A stretch of DNA of 19,088 nucleotides from Parvibaculum sp040882025 (lineage in GTDB: Bacteria; Pseudomonadota; Alphaproteobacteria; Parvibaculales; Parvibaculaceae), in the NCBI RefSeq assembly GCF_040882025.1, contig NZ_JBBECC010000143.1, positions 1 through 19,088 on the forward strand, read 5' to 3'. The position numbers were made by a program, and so were the translations under genes. Below, piece by piece: positions 1 to 7,265 of this stretch (position 1 is the first letter of the stretch; every line of letters starts with the position of its first letter). The notes beneath the pieces are model-generated. The model searched no databases. It saw nothing but the letters and a program-made list of their open reading frames with translations, and was not told the origin of the DNA.

Positions 1-96
1 ACATTTTGGCAAGAAGGCTCAGGTTTACTTGACCGGGCGCGGACAGTACCCTTCGGAAAAGCGGCCCTCACTTTCGTTCGTTCAAGGAAAATTCCG
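1..96. other. Leader region upstream of the LpoA-like lipoprotein gene
   Basis: No complete gene is visible in these 96 bases. A CAT at 2-4 could be the start of a minus-strand gene running off the left edge. In many alphaproteobacteria rsmI is divergent from this lipoprotein gene, so rsmI is the expected neighbour, but nothing of its coding sequence is visible. TTGACC at 29-34 resembles a -35 box, but no good -10 follows at 16-18 bp. AAGGA at 84-88 is the ribosome binding site for the gene that starts at 97. Confidence 0.4.
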
Positions 97-1362
97 GTGA
101 CAGACGCCCGACCCTCCTCCTCCGGCCTTCGGGCGGTCGTTGTCCTGTGTTTCGGCCTGATGCTGGCCGCCTGCAACGGGCTTGGCGGGCGCAGCGCGCC
201 GCCGCCGGTCGTTGCGCCGCCGCCCACCACGCAGGTGCAACCTCCGCCGCGCGTCGATGCGCCGGCCATGCGCGATCCCGCCCGCTTCTATACGCCCGCG
301 CATATGGCCGGCGAACGGCCGATCCGGGTGGCGCTGCTGCTACCGTTCAATTCACCACGCGACAATGTGCGGACGCTTTCCAATTCGCTCTACAATGCGG
401 CGCAGCTGGCGCTGTTCGAATTCGACAACCGGCAGATATTGCTGATCCCCAAAGCGACCGGCGGCACGTCGGGCGGCGCGCAGCGCGCTGCGCAGGAAGC
501 GCTCAGCGCCGGTGCCGATCTTATTCTCGGGCCGCTCTTTGCCGAGGAGGTCGTCGCCGTCGCGCCGATTGCCGCGCAACACAATGTGCCGGTGGTTGCC
601 TTTTCCTCCGACAGCGCGGTCGCCGGGAACGGCGTCTATCTACTCTCCTTTCCGCTCCATGAAGACATCAACCGGATCGTCGAGTTCGCGACGCTGCAGG
701 GTATCCAGTCCTTCGGCGCGCTTTATCCGCAAGGCAGCTATGGCAACCGGGCGCAGGCCGAATTCGAACGCGCCGTCGCGGCGCGGGCCGGACGGGTGGT
801 TGCCGCGACCTCCTATCCGTCGAGTTCGGAAGGCATGTACGAGCCCGCACGGCGCATCGCGGCTAGCTATGGCGACGGCAACTTCCAGGCGCTGTTTCTG
901 CCCGAAGGCGGGGCGCAGCTCAAGACGATTTCGCCGCTGCTCCCCTACTACGATCTCGATCCGCGTCAGGTGAAATTTCTCGGCACCGGCCTCTGGGACG
1001 ACCCGTCGCTGGCGCTCGAACCGCCGCTTCACGGCGCCTGGTTTCCGGCACCGCCACCCGAAGGCCATGCGCAGTTCCTGACGCGCTACAAGCGCGCCTA
1101 CGGACCTGCCACGCCGCCCCGCATCGCCAGCCTCGGCTACGATGCGGCGAGCCTTGCTGTGGCGCTGGCGACGCGCGACGAAAGCGACCGGTTCACCGCC
1201 GCGGCGCTGACCGATCCGGACGGCTTTGCCGGCGTCGACGGAATTTTCCGGTTCATGGCCGATGGGCGGACCGAACGGGGCCTGGCGGTCATGGAAGTCA
1301 GGCCCGGCGGCGCCGTCGTCGTCGATCCGGCGCCGACGAGTTTTCGCCCGCAGGTTTTCTAG
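97..1362 (+). CDS. LpoA/LppC-type penicillin-binding protein activator lipoprotein
   Basis: This encodes a 421-residue lipoprotein. A hydrophobic signal segment (residues 11-25) ends in the lipobox LAAC, with Cys26 as the lipidated residue. A proline-rich linker follows (about 35-57). The rest (about 75-415) reads as a periplasmic-binding-protein type 1 fold like that of LpoA/LppC and LivK-like proteins; segments such as ADLILGPLF and VPVVAFSSD are typical. Family members are outer-membrane lipoproteins; E. coli LpoA activates PBP1A in peptidoglycan synthesis. Activity on a specific PBP is inferred only, because alphaproteobacterial members are distant from LpoA. The start is GTG, chosen because AAGGA lies 8 bases upstream and the signal peptide begins directly after it. 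The next gene starts 9 bp after the stop, so the two are probably cotranscribed. Confidence 0.85.
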   Translation: MTDARPSSSGLRAVVVLCFGLMLAACNGLGGRSAPPPVVAPPPTTQVQPPPRVDAPAMRDPARFYTPAHMAGERPIRVALLLPFNSPRDNVRTLSNSLYNAAQLALFEFDNRQILLIPKATGGTSGGAQRAAQEALSAGADLILGPLFAEEVVAVAPIAAQHNVPVVAFSSDSAVAGNGVYLLSFPLHEDINRIVEFATLQGIQSFGALYPQGSYGNRAQAEFERAVAARAGRVVAATSYPSSSEGMYEPARRIAASYGDGNFQALFLPEGGAQLKTISPLLPYYDLDPRQVKFLGTGLWDDPSLALEPPLHGAWFPAPPPEGHAQFLTRYKRAYGPATPPRIASLGYDAASLAVALATRDESDRFTAAALTDPDGFAGVDGIFRFMADGRTERGLAVMEVRPGGAVVVDPAPTSFRPQVF

Positions 1363-1371
1363 AGCGATCGC

Positions 1372-2025
1372 ATGACATTGCGGCTTCACAATTTCTTTCG
1401 AAACTCGGCGGGGCACCGCGTCCGCATCGCGCTCGCCCTGAAGGGCCTCGACTACGAATATGTGTCGGTCAATATCGGACCCGCCGGCGAACAGAACTCG
1501 GAGGCCTATCTCAAGCTCAATCCGCAGGGGCTCGTGCCGACGCTCGTGCATGACGGTCAGATCATCACGCAGTCGGGCGCGATCATCGAATATCTGGACG
1601 AATGTTTTCCCGCGCCGCCGCTGCTGCCCGCGGAGCCGTTGACGCGGGCGCGGGCGCGCGCCTTTGCCGGCGCCATCGCCGCCGAGATGCATGCGCTCAA
1701 CAATTCCGGCGTGCATCGTTATCTTGCCGGCGCGATGGCGCTCGACGAAAAGAAGCGCGGGCAATGGTATGCGCATTGGGCAAAGCGCGGCCTCATGGCG
1801 CTCGAGCAAACGCTGGCGGCACAGCCGGCGACATCGTTCTGTTTCGGCGAGACACCAGGCATTGCCGATATTTTTCTGGTGCCGCAGCATTTGAACTATC
1901 GCCGCTTCGGCCTTCCGCTTGACGATTATCCACGGATCAATGCCGTTGTCGCGCATTGCGAAACGCTCGACGCCTTCAAGGCCGCCGCGCCGGAAGCGCA
2001 GCCCGACTACGTCGAAGGCTTTTAA
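1372..2025 (+). CDS. maiA: Maleylacetoacetate isomerase / zeta-class glutathione S-transferase
   Basis: This is a 217-residue cytosolic GST. The N-terminal thioredoxin-like domain (1-80) contains FFRNSAGHRVRIAL, the zeta-class active-site region with Ser12 as the likely glutathione-activating residue. NPQGLVPTL (50-58) holds the cis-proline, and QSGAIIEYLDE is the usual glutathione-binding helix. The C-terminal helical domain includes LNNSGVHRYL, typical of maleylacetoacetate isomerases. The family isomerises maleylacetoacetate or maleylpyruvate using glutathione in tyrosine or aromatic-acid breakdown. No other gene of those pathways lies nearby, so the true substrate is uncertain. ATG is the clear start, but the Shine-Dalgarno site is weak, so translation may be coupled to the gene 9 bp upstream. 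Its TAA stop overlaps the stop of the convergent hemW. Confidence 0.85.
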   Translation: MTLRLHNFFRNSAGHRVRIALALKGLDYEYVSVNIGPAGEQNSEAYLKLNPQGLVPTLVHDGQIITQSGAIIEYLDECFPAPPLLPAEPLTRARARAFAGAIAAEMHALNNSGVHRYLAGAMALDEKKRGQWYAHWAKRGLMALEQTLAAQPATSFCFGETPGIADIFLVPQHLNYRRFGLPLDDYPRINAVVAHCETLDAFKAAAPEAQPDYVEGF

Positions 2026-3203
2026 GAGAGAAGCTGGGCCAGCAGCGCATTGAGGACGAGACGGCCTTTGGCGGTGGTGCGGACGCGTTCGCCGTCCCTG
2101 AGCAGCAATCCATCCGTAACGAGACCTGCAATGCGCGTTTCGTCGAGGGCGCGGCCTGCGAGCTTCGCGTAGCGCGCCAGCGATACGCCTTCCTCGAGAC
2201 GCAGACCCATCAGCATCATTTCGTCTCCTTGCTCCGGCGGTGCAATCTCCTCCGACGCCTCGAGTCCGTGGCCGCCCGCCTCGACCGCCTCAATCCATTG
2301 CCCGGGTGCGCGCCAGGTGCGCGTCGCGAGATGCGCGCGCCCTGCCCCGATGCGGCCATGCGCACCGGGACCGACACCGGCATAGTCGCCATAGCGCCAG
2401 TAAACGAGATTATGGCGGCACTCGGCGCCGGGCTTTGCATAGTTCGAGACTTCATAGGCCGCGAGGCCCGCGTCGGCGCAGATATCGCCGGTGAGTTCGT
2501 AGAGCGCTGCCGCATCTTCCTCCGCCGGCAGGGCGAAGGCGCCCTTTTCGTAAAGCCGCGCGAAAGCGGTATCGGGTTCGATGGTCAGTTGATAGAGCGA
2601 GAGGTGATCGGCGGCATGCGCCAGCGCGGCGCGCAGTTCCCTTTCCCATGCGTCGCGCGTCTGGCCGGGGCGCGCATAGATGAGATCGAAGGAGAGCCGG
2701 GGGAATGTGTTGCGCGCCAGCGCGATGGCGCCGAGCGCTTCGTCGGCCGTGTGCAGGCGTCCGAGAAATTTGAGCTCACGGTCGTCGAGCGACTGGACGC
2801 CGAGCGAGAGCCGGTTGACGCCGGCCGAAGCGTAGCCGCGAAATCGCGCCGCTTCGACGCTTGTGGGGTTCGCTTCGAGCGTTACCTCGACATCCTCGTC
2901 GACCTGCCAGAGCGCGTGGATGCGCGCCAGCACCGCCTCGACGGTCGCGACCTCCATCAGCGACGGCGTACCGCCGCCGAAGAAGATCGAACGCACGCGG
3001 CGGGGCCCGGTCAGCTCCCGCATATGTTCGAGTTCGCGGACGAGGGCTGCCGCCCAGCGCGCCTGATCGACCGAGGCAACGACGTGGGAATTGAAATCGC
3101 AATAGGGACACTTCGACTGGCAGAAAGGCCAGTGCACATAGATACCGAAGCCGGGCGCGCGGGGATCGTCCGTCAGCGGATCAGTTTTTGTCGAAGCAGG
3201 CAT
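2022..3203 (-). CDS. hemW: HemW, radical SAM heme chaperone (coproporphyrinogen III oxidase-like)
   Basis: This is a 393-residue radical SAM protein. The [4Fe-4S]/SAM motif is CQSKCPYC (Cys28, Cys32, Cys35), followed by the SAM-binding FFGGGTPSL. LSLGVQS and the C-terminal HemN-type domain are also present. HemW proteins are often annotated as oxygen-independent coproporphyrinogen oxidase; the family is now understood as a heme chaperone that delivers heme to respiratory enzymes. The length fits HemW better than HemN (about 450 residues). I chose the ATG at 3203 (MPASTKTD), which overlaps the 3' end of rdgB by 23 bp. In-frame starts further upstream would lie deeper inside rdgB. It is the last gene of rph-rdgB-hemW, an arrangement common in alphaproteobacteria. 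There is no clear Shine-Dalgarno site, so coupling to rdgB is likely. Confidence 0.92.
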   Translation of the reverse strand: MPASTKTDPLTDDPRAPGFGIYVHWPFCQSKCPYCDFNSHVVASVDQARWAAALVRELEHMRELTGPRRVRSIFFGGGTPSLMEVATVEAVLARIHALWQVDEDVEVTLEANPTSVEAARFRGYASAGVNRLSLGVQSLDDRELKFLGRLHTADEALGAIALARNTFPRLSFDLIYARPGQTRDAWERELRAALAHAADHLSLYQLTIEPDTAFARLYEKGAFALPAEEDAAALYELTGDICADAGLAAYEVSNYAKPGAECRHNLVYWRYGDYAGVGPGAHGRIGAGRAHLATRTWRAPGQWIEAVEAGGHGLEASEEIAPPEQGDEMMLMGLRLEEGVSLARYAKLAGRALDETRIAGLVTDGLLLRDGERVRTTAKGRLVLNALLAQLLS

Positions 3204-3789
3204 CGGCAAGCCGGCGGAAGGCGTGGGCGCGGTGCGAGAGACCATGCTTTTTCTCCGGCTCCATTTCGCCGAAGGTGATGTCGTGGCCTTCGGCCACGAA
3301 AATCGGATCGTAGCCGAAACCCTTTTCCCCGCGCGGCGGCCAGACCAGCTCGCCGTCCACCCTGCCCTCGAAATATTCGACATGACCGTCGGGCCATGCA
3401 AGCGCCAGCCCGCAAATGAAATGTGCACGCGCATCGACGGGTCCGGTTTCGAGCATGCCACGGCGGAGTTTTTCCATCGCGAAATCGAAATCCTTCGTCG
3501 GGCCCGCCCAGCGCGCCGAATGGATGCCCGGCGCGCCCGACAGGGCCTCGACGCAGAGTCCGGAATCGTCGGCAAGCGCCGGAAGGTCCGCGGCCCGGGC
3601 AGCGGCCAACGCCTTCAATTCGGCATTTTCGCGGAAGGTCGCGCCGGTCTCTTCGGGTTCGACCAGGCCGAGTTCGGCAGCCGAGACCGCTTCGATGCCG
3701 AAAGGCGCGAGCAGGTCGGCAATCTCGCGCAGCTTGCCCGGATTGTGACTCGCGACAACAAGACGGCCGCCGGCGAATTTGCGTGTCAT
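3181..3789 (-). CDS. rdgB: RdgB, dITP/XTP pyrophosphatase (Ham1 family)
   Basis: This is a 202-residue enzyme that hydrolyses non-canonical purine triphosphates (dITP, ITP, XTP) to the monophosphate and pyrophosphate, keeping damaged bases out of DNA and RNA. Diagnostic motifs are SHNPGK (14-19, substrate loop), the acidic ADDSGL (73-78, catalytic and metal-binding aspartates), GFGYDP (157-162) and SHRAHA (185-190), the last two forming the purine pocket. The length is normal. The start ATG shares four bases (ATGA, 3786-3789) with the stop of rph, so translation is probably coupled. The 3' end overlaps the start of hemW. Confidence 0.95.
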   Translation of the reverse strand: MTRKFAGGRLVVASHNPGKLREIADLLAPFGIEAVSAAELGLVEPEETGATFRENAELKALAAARAADLPALADDSGLCVEALSGAPGIHSARWAGPTKDFDFAMEKLRRGMLETGPVDARAHFICGLALAWPDGHVEYFEGRVDGELVWPPRGEKGFGYDPIFVAEGHDITFGEMEPEKKHGLSHRAHAFRRLADACFDKN

Positions 3790-4502
3790 CCCGTGACCGC
3801 CTCTTTTTGTCTGATGACGAGATCGGCAATGGCCGATTTCGCGAGACCGAGAAGGCTCGCAAGCTCGTCCTCGCTGAAGGGCTCGCCTTCGGCCGTGCCC
3901 TGCACTTCGCAGATGCCGCCCTTCCCGGTGATCACGAAATTCGCGTCGGTACCGGCTTCGGAATCCTCGGCATAATCGAGATCGATGACGGGCAGACCGT
4001 TGTAGATGCCGCAGGAAATCGCCGCGACGTGGTCCTTCAGCACCGGGCCGGAGATCATGGAGCGGGCGCGCATCCATTCGATGCACTGGTGAAGAGCGAC
4101 CCAGGCGCCGGTGATCGATGCCGTGCGCGTACCGCCATCGGCCTGCAAGACGTCGCAATCGACCGAGATCTGGCGCTCGCCCATCGCGCGGAGATCGACG
4201 ACCGTGCGCAACGAACGGCCGATCAGACGCTGGATTTCCTGGGTGCGGCCCGACTGCTTGCCGGCCGCGGCCTCGCGGCGCATCCGCTCATGGGTCGAAC
4301 GCGGCAGCATGCCGTATTCGGCTGTCACCCAGCCCTTTCCGCCGCCTTTCAGAAAAGGCGGCACGCGTTCTTCGAGGCTCGCGGTGCACAGAACATGCGT
4401 ATCGCCGAAGCGGACAAGGCAGGAGCCCTCGGCGTGTTTGGCAACACCCGGTTCGAACGAGACCTGACGCATTTCATTGGGCTGACGGCCGGAGGGACGC
4501 AT
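3786..4502 (-). CDS. rph: Ribonuclease PH
   Basis: This is a 238-residue phosphate-dependent 3'-5' exoribonuclease that trims the 3' trailers of tRNA precursors. RNase PH signatures are present: the N-terminal RPSGRQPNEMR; RSTHERMRREAAAGKQSGRTQEI-type sequence around residues 68-90, which supplies phosphate- and RNA-contacting arginines; and DVLQADGGTRTASITGA, typical of the active-site fold. The protein looks full length and intact. It starts with ATG and is the first gene of the rph-rdgB-hemW operon, divergent from hrcA across 170 bp. No convincing minus-strand promoter was found in that gap. Confidence 0.96.
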   Translation of the reverse strand: MRPSGRQPNEMRQVSFEPGVAKHAEGSCLVRFGDTHVLCTASLEERVPPFLKGGGKGWVTAEYGMLPRSTHERMRREAAAGKQSGRTQEIQRLIGRSLRTVVDLRAMGERQISVDCDVLQADGGTRTASITGAWVALHQCIEWMRARSMISGPVLKDHVAAISCGIYNGLPVIDLDYAEDSEAGTDANFVITGKGGICEVQGTAEGEPFSEDELASLLGLAKSAIADLVIRQKEAVTG

Positions 4503-4600
4503 TGTCGGGTTTCCGATTCTTGTTTCATGGGGTTTGCAGACGGGATTGCTGGCTTTACTACCTTGACGGGGGCCATGCGTAAAGGAACGACGCCGGCGAA

Positions 4601-4629
4601 TTGACGTGAGCTCACGCGCTACCTAGATT
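4601..4629 (+). promoter_or_regulatory. Sigma-70-type promoter of hrcA-grpE
   Basis: TTGACG (4601-4606) and TAGATT (4624-4629) are separated by exactly 17 bp, matching the housekeeping promoter layout (5/6 at the -35). Predicted initiation is near 4636, giving a leader of about 37 nt with a ribosome binding site at 4656-4666. The sigma-32 pattern CTTG-N17/18-CYTATNT is not present, so housekeeping rather than heat-shock transcription is inferred. Confidence 0.65.
4605..4616. promoter_or_regulatory. 12-bp perfect palindrome inside the hrcA promoter spacer
   Basis: CGTGAGCTCACG is self-complementary over all 12 bases and lies between the -35 and -10 boxes of the hrcA promoter. A dimeric repressor bound here would block RNA polymerase, so an operator is plausible. 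The sequence does not resemble CIRCE. Chance occurrence in GC-rich DNA cannot be excluded. Confidence 0.4.
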
Positions 4630-4672
4630 TGTCCTCTCTTTCAGATACTTACGGAAAGGACAGGGACAGCGC

Positions 4673-5731
4673 ATGGTGGCCGTCAAGGATCTCAACGAGC
4701 GCTCGCGCGAGATCCTGCGCCGTGTGGTCGAGAGTTATCTCGAAACCGGCGAGCCGGTCGGTTCGCGTATCCTGTCGCGGCAGCTCCCGATCTCGCTCTC
4801 AGCCGCCTCGATCCGAAACGTGATGTCGGATCTGGAGGCACTCGGACTGATCTTCTCGCCGCATACCAGCGCCGGCCGCCTGCCGACCGAGGCCGGGCTT
4901 CGCATGTTCGTCGACGGCTTGCTCGAAATCGGCGATCTCAGTGACGACGAGCGCCAGTCGATCGAACGGCAGGTGGCCGGGTCGCACAAGAATGTCGAGG
5001 ATGTGCTGGACGAGGCCTCGAAGCTCCTGTCAGGTCTCAGCCATGCGGCGGGTTTCGTCGTCGCGCCGACCTATGACGCGGCACTCAAGCATCTCGAATT
5101 CGTGCCGATCGACGGCGAGCGCGCGCTGGTCGTGATCGTCACCGAGGGCGGCGCGGTCGAGAACCGGGTCATCGAAATTCCCAAGGGGCTGACGCCTTCG
5201 GCGCTCGCCGAAGCGACCAACTACCTCAACGCGCAGTTGCGCGGCAAGACGCTGGACGAGGCCAAGACGCATCTGGCGCGCGACATGGAGACGCGCAAGG
5301 CCGAGCTCAACGAACTGACAGCCAAGGTGATCGGGGCAGGGCTTGCGACCTGGTCGGGTACGGGCGGCGGCGGCAACGATCCACTCGGCAAGTCGCTGAT
5401 CGTGCGCGGGCGCTCACGGCTTCTCGAAGACGTCCATGCAATGGAGGATCTTGAGCGTATCCGGCTGCTCTTCGACGACATCGAAAACAAGCGCGATCTC
5501 GTGCAGTTGCTCGGGCTTGCCGAACAGGCCGACGGGGTGCGCATTTTCATCGGCTCCGAAAACAAGCTCTTTTCGCTTTCCGGCTCGTCGCTGATCGTCA
5601 GCCCTTATATGGACGCCCAGCAGCATGTGGTAGGCGTGCTCGGCGTGATCGGACCGACGCGGCTCAATTACGCGCGCGTCATCCCGATGGTCGACTACAC
5701 CGCCAAGCTGGTCGGCCGACTGATCAATTGA
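4673..5731 (+). CDS. hrcA: HrcA, heat-inducible transcription repressor
   Basis: This is a 352-residue dimeric repressor that binds CIRCE operators, usually upstream of groESL, and depends on GroEL for folding. The N-terminal winged helix-turn-helix (about 10-60) carries the family signature GEPVGSRILSR and ISLSAASIRNVMSDLEALGLI, followed by SPHTSAGRLPTEAGLRMFVD. The remainder is the GAF-like core and dimerisation domain, ending in NYARVIPMVDYTAKLVGRLI, as expected. The length is typical. The ATG is preceded by AAGGA and AGGGA. It is the first gene of hrcA-grpE, with about 94 bp to the grpE start. No CIRCE sequence is visible anywhere in this window, so its targets probably lie elsewhere (inference). 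Confidence 0.96.
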   Translation: MVAVKDLNERSREILRRVVESYLETGEPVGSRILSRQLPISLSAASIRNVMSDLEALGLIFSPHTSAGRLPTEAGLRMFVDGLLEIGDLSDDERQSIERQVAGSHKNVEDVLDEASKLLSGLSHAAGFVVAPTYDAALKHLEFVPIDGERALVVIVTEGGAVENRVIEIPKGLTPSALAEATNYLNAQLRGKTLDEAKTHLARDMETRKAELNELTAKVIGAGLATWSGTGGGGNDPLGKSLIVRGRSRLLEDVHAMEDLERIRLLFDDIENKRDLVQLLGLAEQADGVRIFIGSENKLFSLSGSSLIVSPYMDAQQHVVGVLGVIGPTRLNYARVIPMVDYTAKLVGRLIN

Positions 5732-5825
5732 GGAGGGACCGACGGGTTGACATATCGGCCTTCGGCGCGCACATGCACTCGCCGGAAAGCCCGGTAAATC
5801 TGACATGGACGCAAACGGAAGCCCC

Positions 5826-6455
5826 ATGAGCGACGAAAACAGCAAAATCGACCCTGAAACGCCTGAAACGGCCGCGAAACTGGCCGAAATTCTGGCGGCT
5901 GAGCCAGCCCGGCAGGGCGAGGCTGAGCCCGATGCCGCAGCCGGACCGGATGTGGCGGCGCTCGAGGCCGAGATCGCCGAACTCAAGGACCGGCTGTTGC
6001 GCGTGGCGGCCGAAATGGAAAACACCCGCAAGCGCGCCGAACGCGACCGCGCCGATGCGACGCGTTATGCGGCAGCCAATTTCGCCCGCGACATGCTGCA
6101 GGTTTCCGACAATCTGCGCCGCGCGATCGGAACGCTGAAGGACGACGAGCGCGAGGGCGCCGCCGACAGCGTCAAGGCGATGGTCGAAGGCGTCGAGATG
6201 ACCGAGCGACAACTCCTGTCGATTTTCGAGCGCCACGGCATCCGCGAAATCACGCCGCAGCCGGGCGAGCGCTTCGACCCGAACCTCCACGAAGCGATGT
6301 TCGAGGTGCCGGGCACCGAACATCCGGCCGGCACGGTCGTCCATGTGCTCGAAGGCGGCTACACGATCGGCGACCGGCTGCTGCGCGCCGCGCGGGTCGG
6401 CGTCGCCAAGGCCGAGGGTGCCGAGAAAGGCGCCAATATCGACACGACGGCCTGA
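5826..6455 (+). CDS. grpE: GrpE, nucleotide exchange factor for DnaK
   Basis: This is a 209-residue dimeric cochaperone that releases ADP from DnaK. An acidic, Ala/Glu-rich N-terminus (1-42) precedes a long dimerisation coiled coil (about 43-80). The C-terminal beta domain contains the conserved FDPNLHEAMFEVP (150-162) and GYTIGDRLLRAARVGVAK (179-195). I chose the ATG at 5826 because GGAAG (5817-5821) sits 4 bases upstream. An in-frame ATG at 5805 would add seven residues and has no close ribosome binding site. The gene follows hrcA on the same strand. The intervening 94 bp holds a perfect TTGACA (5747-5752) but no good -10, so an independent promoter is unproven. Its partners dnaK and dnaJ lie about 2.5 kb downstream. 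Confidence 0.95.
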   Translation: MSDENSKIDPETPETAAKLAEILAAEPARQGEAEPDAAAGPDVAALEAEIAELKDRLLRVAAEMENTRKRAERDRADATRYAAANFARDMLQVSDNLRRAIGTLKDDEREGAADSVKAMVEGVEMTERQLLSIFERHGIREITPQPGERFDPNLHEAMFEVPGTEHPAGTVVHVLEGGYTIGDRLLRAARVGVAKAEGAEKGANIDTTA

Positions 6456-6485
6456 AAAAGCGAAGCTTCATCCTTGTCGTATGCC

Positions 6486-6530
6486 TTGAAAGAGGCGATG
6501 CGGGAGTCCATAGTTATAACGCTGTTATAT
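6486..6530 (+). promoter_or_regulatory. Probable promoter region of the NnrU-family gene with an AT-rich inverted repeat
   Basis: TTGAAA (6486-6491) and CATAGT (6509-6514) are 17 bp apart and form a moderate sigma-70-type promoter. Just downstream lies an unusually AT-rich stretch with the inverted repeat TATAAC (6515-6520), spacer GCT, GTTATA (6524-6529). The repeat could be an operator over the start site, or TATAAC could itself be a -10. Which bases are used cannot be settled from sequence. Confidence 0.35.
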
Positions 6531-6554
6531 ACTGGGCGGAGGAGGAGGCAGATC

Positions 6555-7259
6555 ATGCTCGAACTTTGGGCCGCGGCGGCATTTTTTCTGGGAATACATC
6601 TTCTTGTCGCGGGCTCGGGCCTGCGCGGCAGGATCGTCGGGGTCATCGGCGAGAAGCCCTATCTCGGGCTTTTCTCGCTCGCGTCACTCGGCGGCATCGT
6701 CTGGCTGGCGATGTCCTACAACGCGGCCGCGCTCGGCCCCAACCCGCTTTACTGGGCACCCCCGCTCTGGGCGCTGCATTTGTCGCCGCTCATCGTTCTC
6801 ATCGCGGCCTTCTTCGCCGTTGTCGGGATCACGACGCCGAACCCGACCGCCGTCGGCGCCGAGGCGCTGGCCGAGAAGCCCGAAACCGTTCAGGGCATGC
6901 TGCGGATCACACGGCATCCCTTTCTCTGGGGCGTCGCGATCTGGGCCGGCTGGCATGTGCTGGTTAACGGCGACCAGGCGGCGATCATCTTCTTCGGCAC
7001 CTTCGCGCTTTTGGCCCTACTCGGCACTTTCTCGATCGACGACAAGCGCGAGAAGAAAATGGGCGCGGGGTGGCGCGATTTCGCCTCGAAGACCTCGAAC
7101 CCCCCTTTCCTCGCCATTATCGCCGGACGCAACAGCCTGAATCTCGGCGAACTTGGCTGGTGGCGAATCCTTGCCGCTCTTGTCGTCTTCGGCGCCTTGT
7201 TTTACGGGCATTTATGGGCTTTCGGCGTTTCGCCGGTGCCGGGCTGGCATCCGTATTGA
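6555..7259 (+). CDS. NnrU-family integral membrane protein
   Basis: This is a 234-residue membrane protein with about six hydrophobic segments (roughly 2-20, 38-56, 71-93, 120-137, 141-160 and 204-224). It resembles the NnrU family, which includes NnrU linked to nitric oxide and denitrification in Rhodobacter and the plant and algal carotenoid isomerase Z-ISO. RITRHPFLWG (117-125), with His121, matches the RHP-type motif shared by these heme-associated membrane proteins; His15 in the first helix may also matter. No denitrification or carotenoid genes are nearby, so the function is unknown. I chose the ATG at 6555 because a strong GGAGGAGG (6541-6548) sits 6 bases upstream. An in-frame start at 6474 would add a charged, non-membrane extension and lies upstream of the putative promoter. 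It ends 6 bp from the convergent alkB. Confidence 0.8.
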   Translation: MLELWAAAAFFLGIHLLVAGSGLRGRIVGVIGEKPYLGLFSLASLGGIVWLAMSYNAAALGPNPLYWAPPLWALHLSPLIVLIAAFFAVVGITTPNPTAVGAEALAEKPETVQGMLRITRHPFLWGVAIWAGWHVLVNGDQAAIIFFGTFALLALLGTFSIDDKREKKMGAGWRDFASKTSNPPFLAIIAGRNSLNLGELGWWRILAALVVFGALFYGHLWAFGVSPVPGWHPY

Positions 7260-7265
7260 CGAAAC

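Larger units (their letters stand above)
4503..4672. other. Divergent intergenic region between rph and hrcA
   Basis: This 170-bp gap separates divergent rph (minus) and hrcA (plus). It holds the hrcA promoter and its palindrome, listed separately, and ribosome-binding purines AAGGA (4656-4660) and AGGGA (4662-4666) before the hrcA ATG. I see no CIRCE inverted repeat (TTAGCACTC-N9-GAGTGCTAA) here. An rph promoter could not be placed with confidence. Confidence 0.6.

Noticed and set aside
29..57. TTGACC as a promoter for the first lipoprotein gene
   Set aside because: The hexamer at the correct spacing is TTCGGA, not a plausible -10.
71..84. Repeated GTTC in CGTTCGTTCAA as an alphaproteobacterial LexA box
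   Set aside because: The LexA site needs GTTC-N7-GTTC; here the two GTTC copies are adjacent.
640..1956. 438-codon minus-strand frame opposite the first two genes
   Set aside because: It is a compositional shadow of the lipoprotein and maiA genes and shows no family resemblance.
3204..3575. Longer hemW beginning inside rdgB
   Set aside because: The added residues are the shifted frame of rdgB and are not part of the HemW family. The ATG at 3203 gives the normal length.
5747..5775. Perfect TTGACA between hrcA and grpE as a grpE promoter
   Set aside because: At 16-18 bp spacing the -10 candidates (such as CACATG) are poor, and no sigma-32 pattern is present. It remains possible but unsupported.
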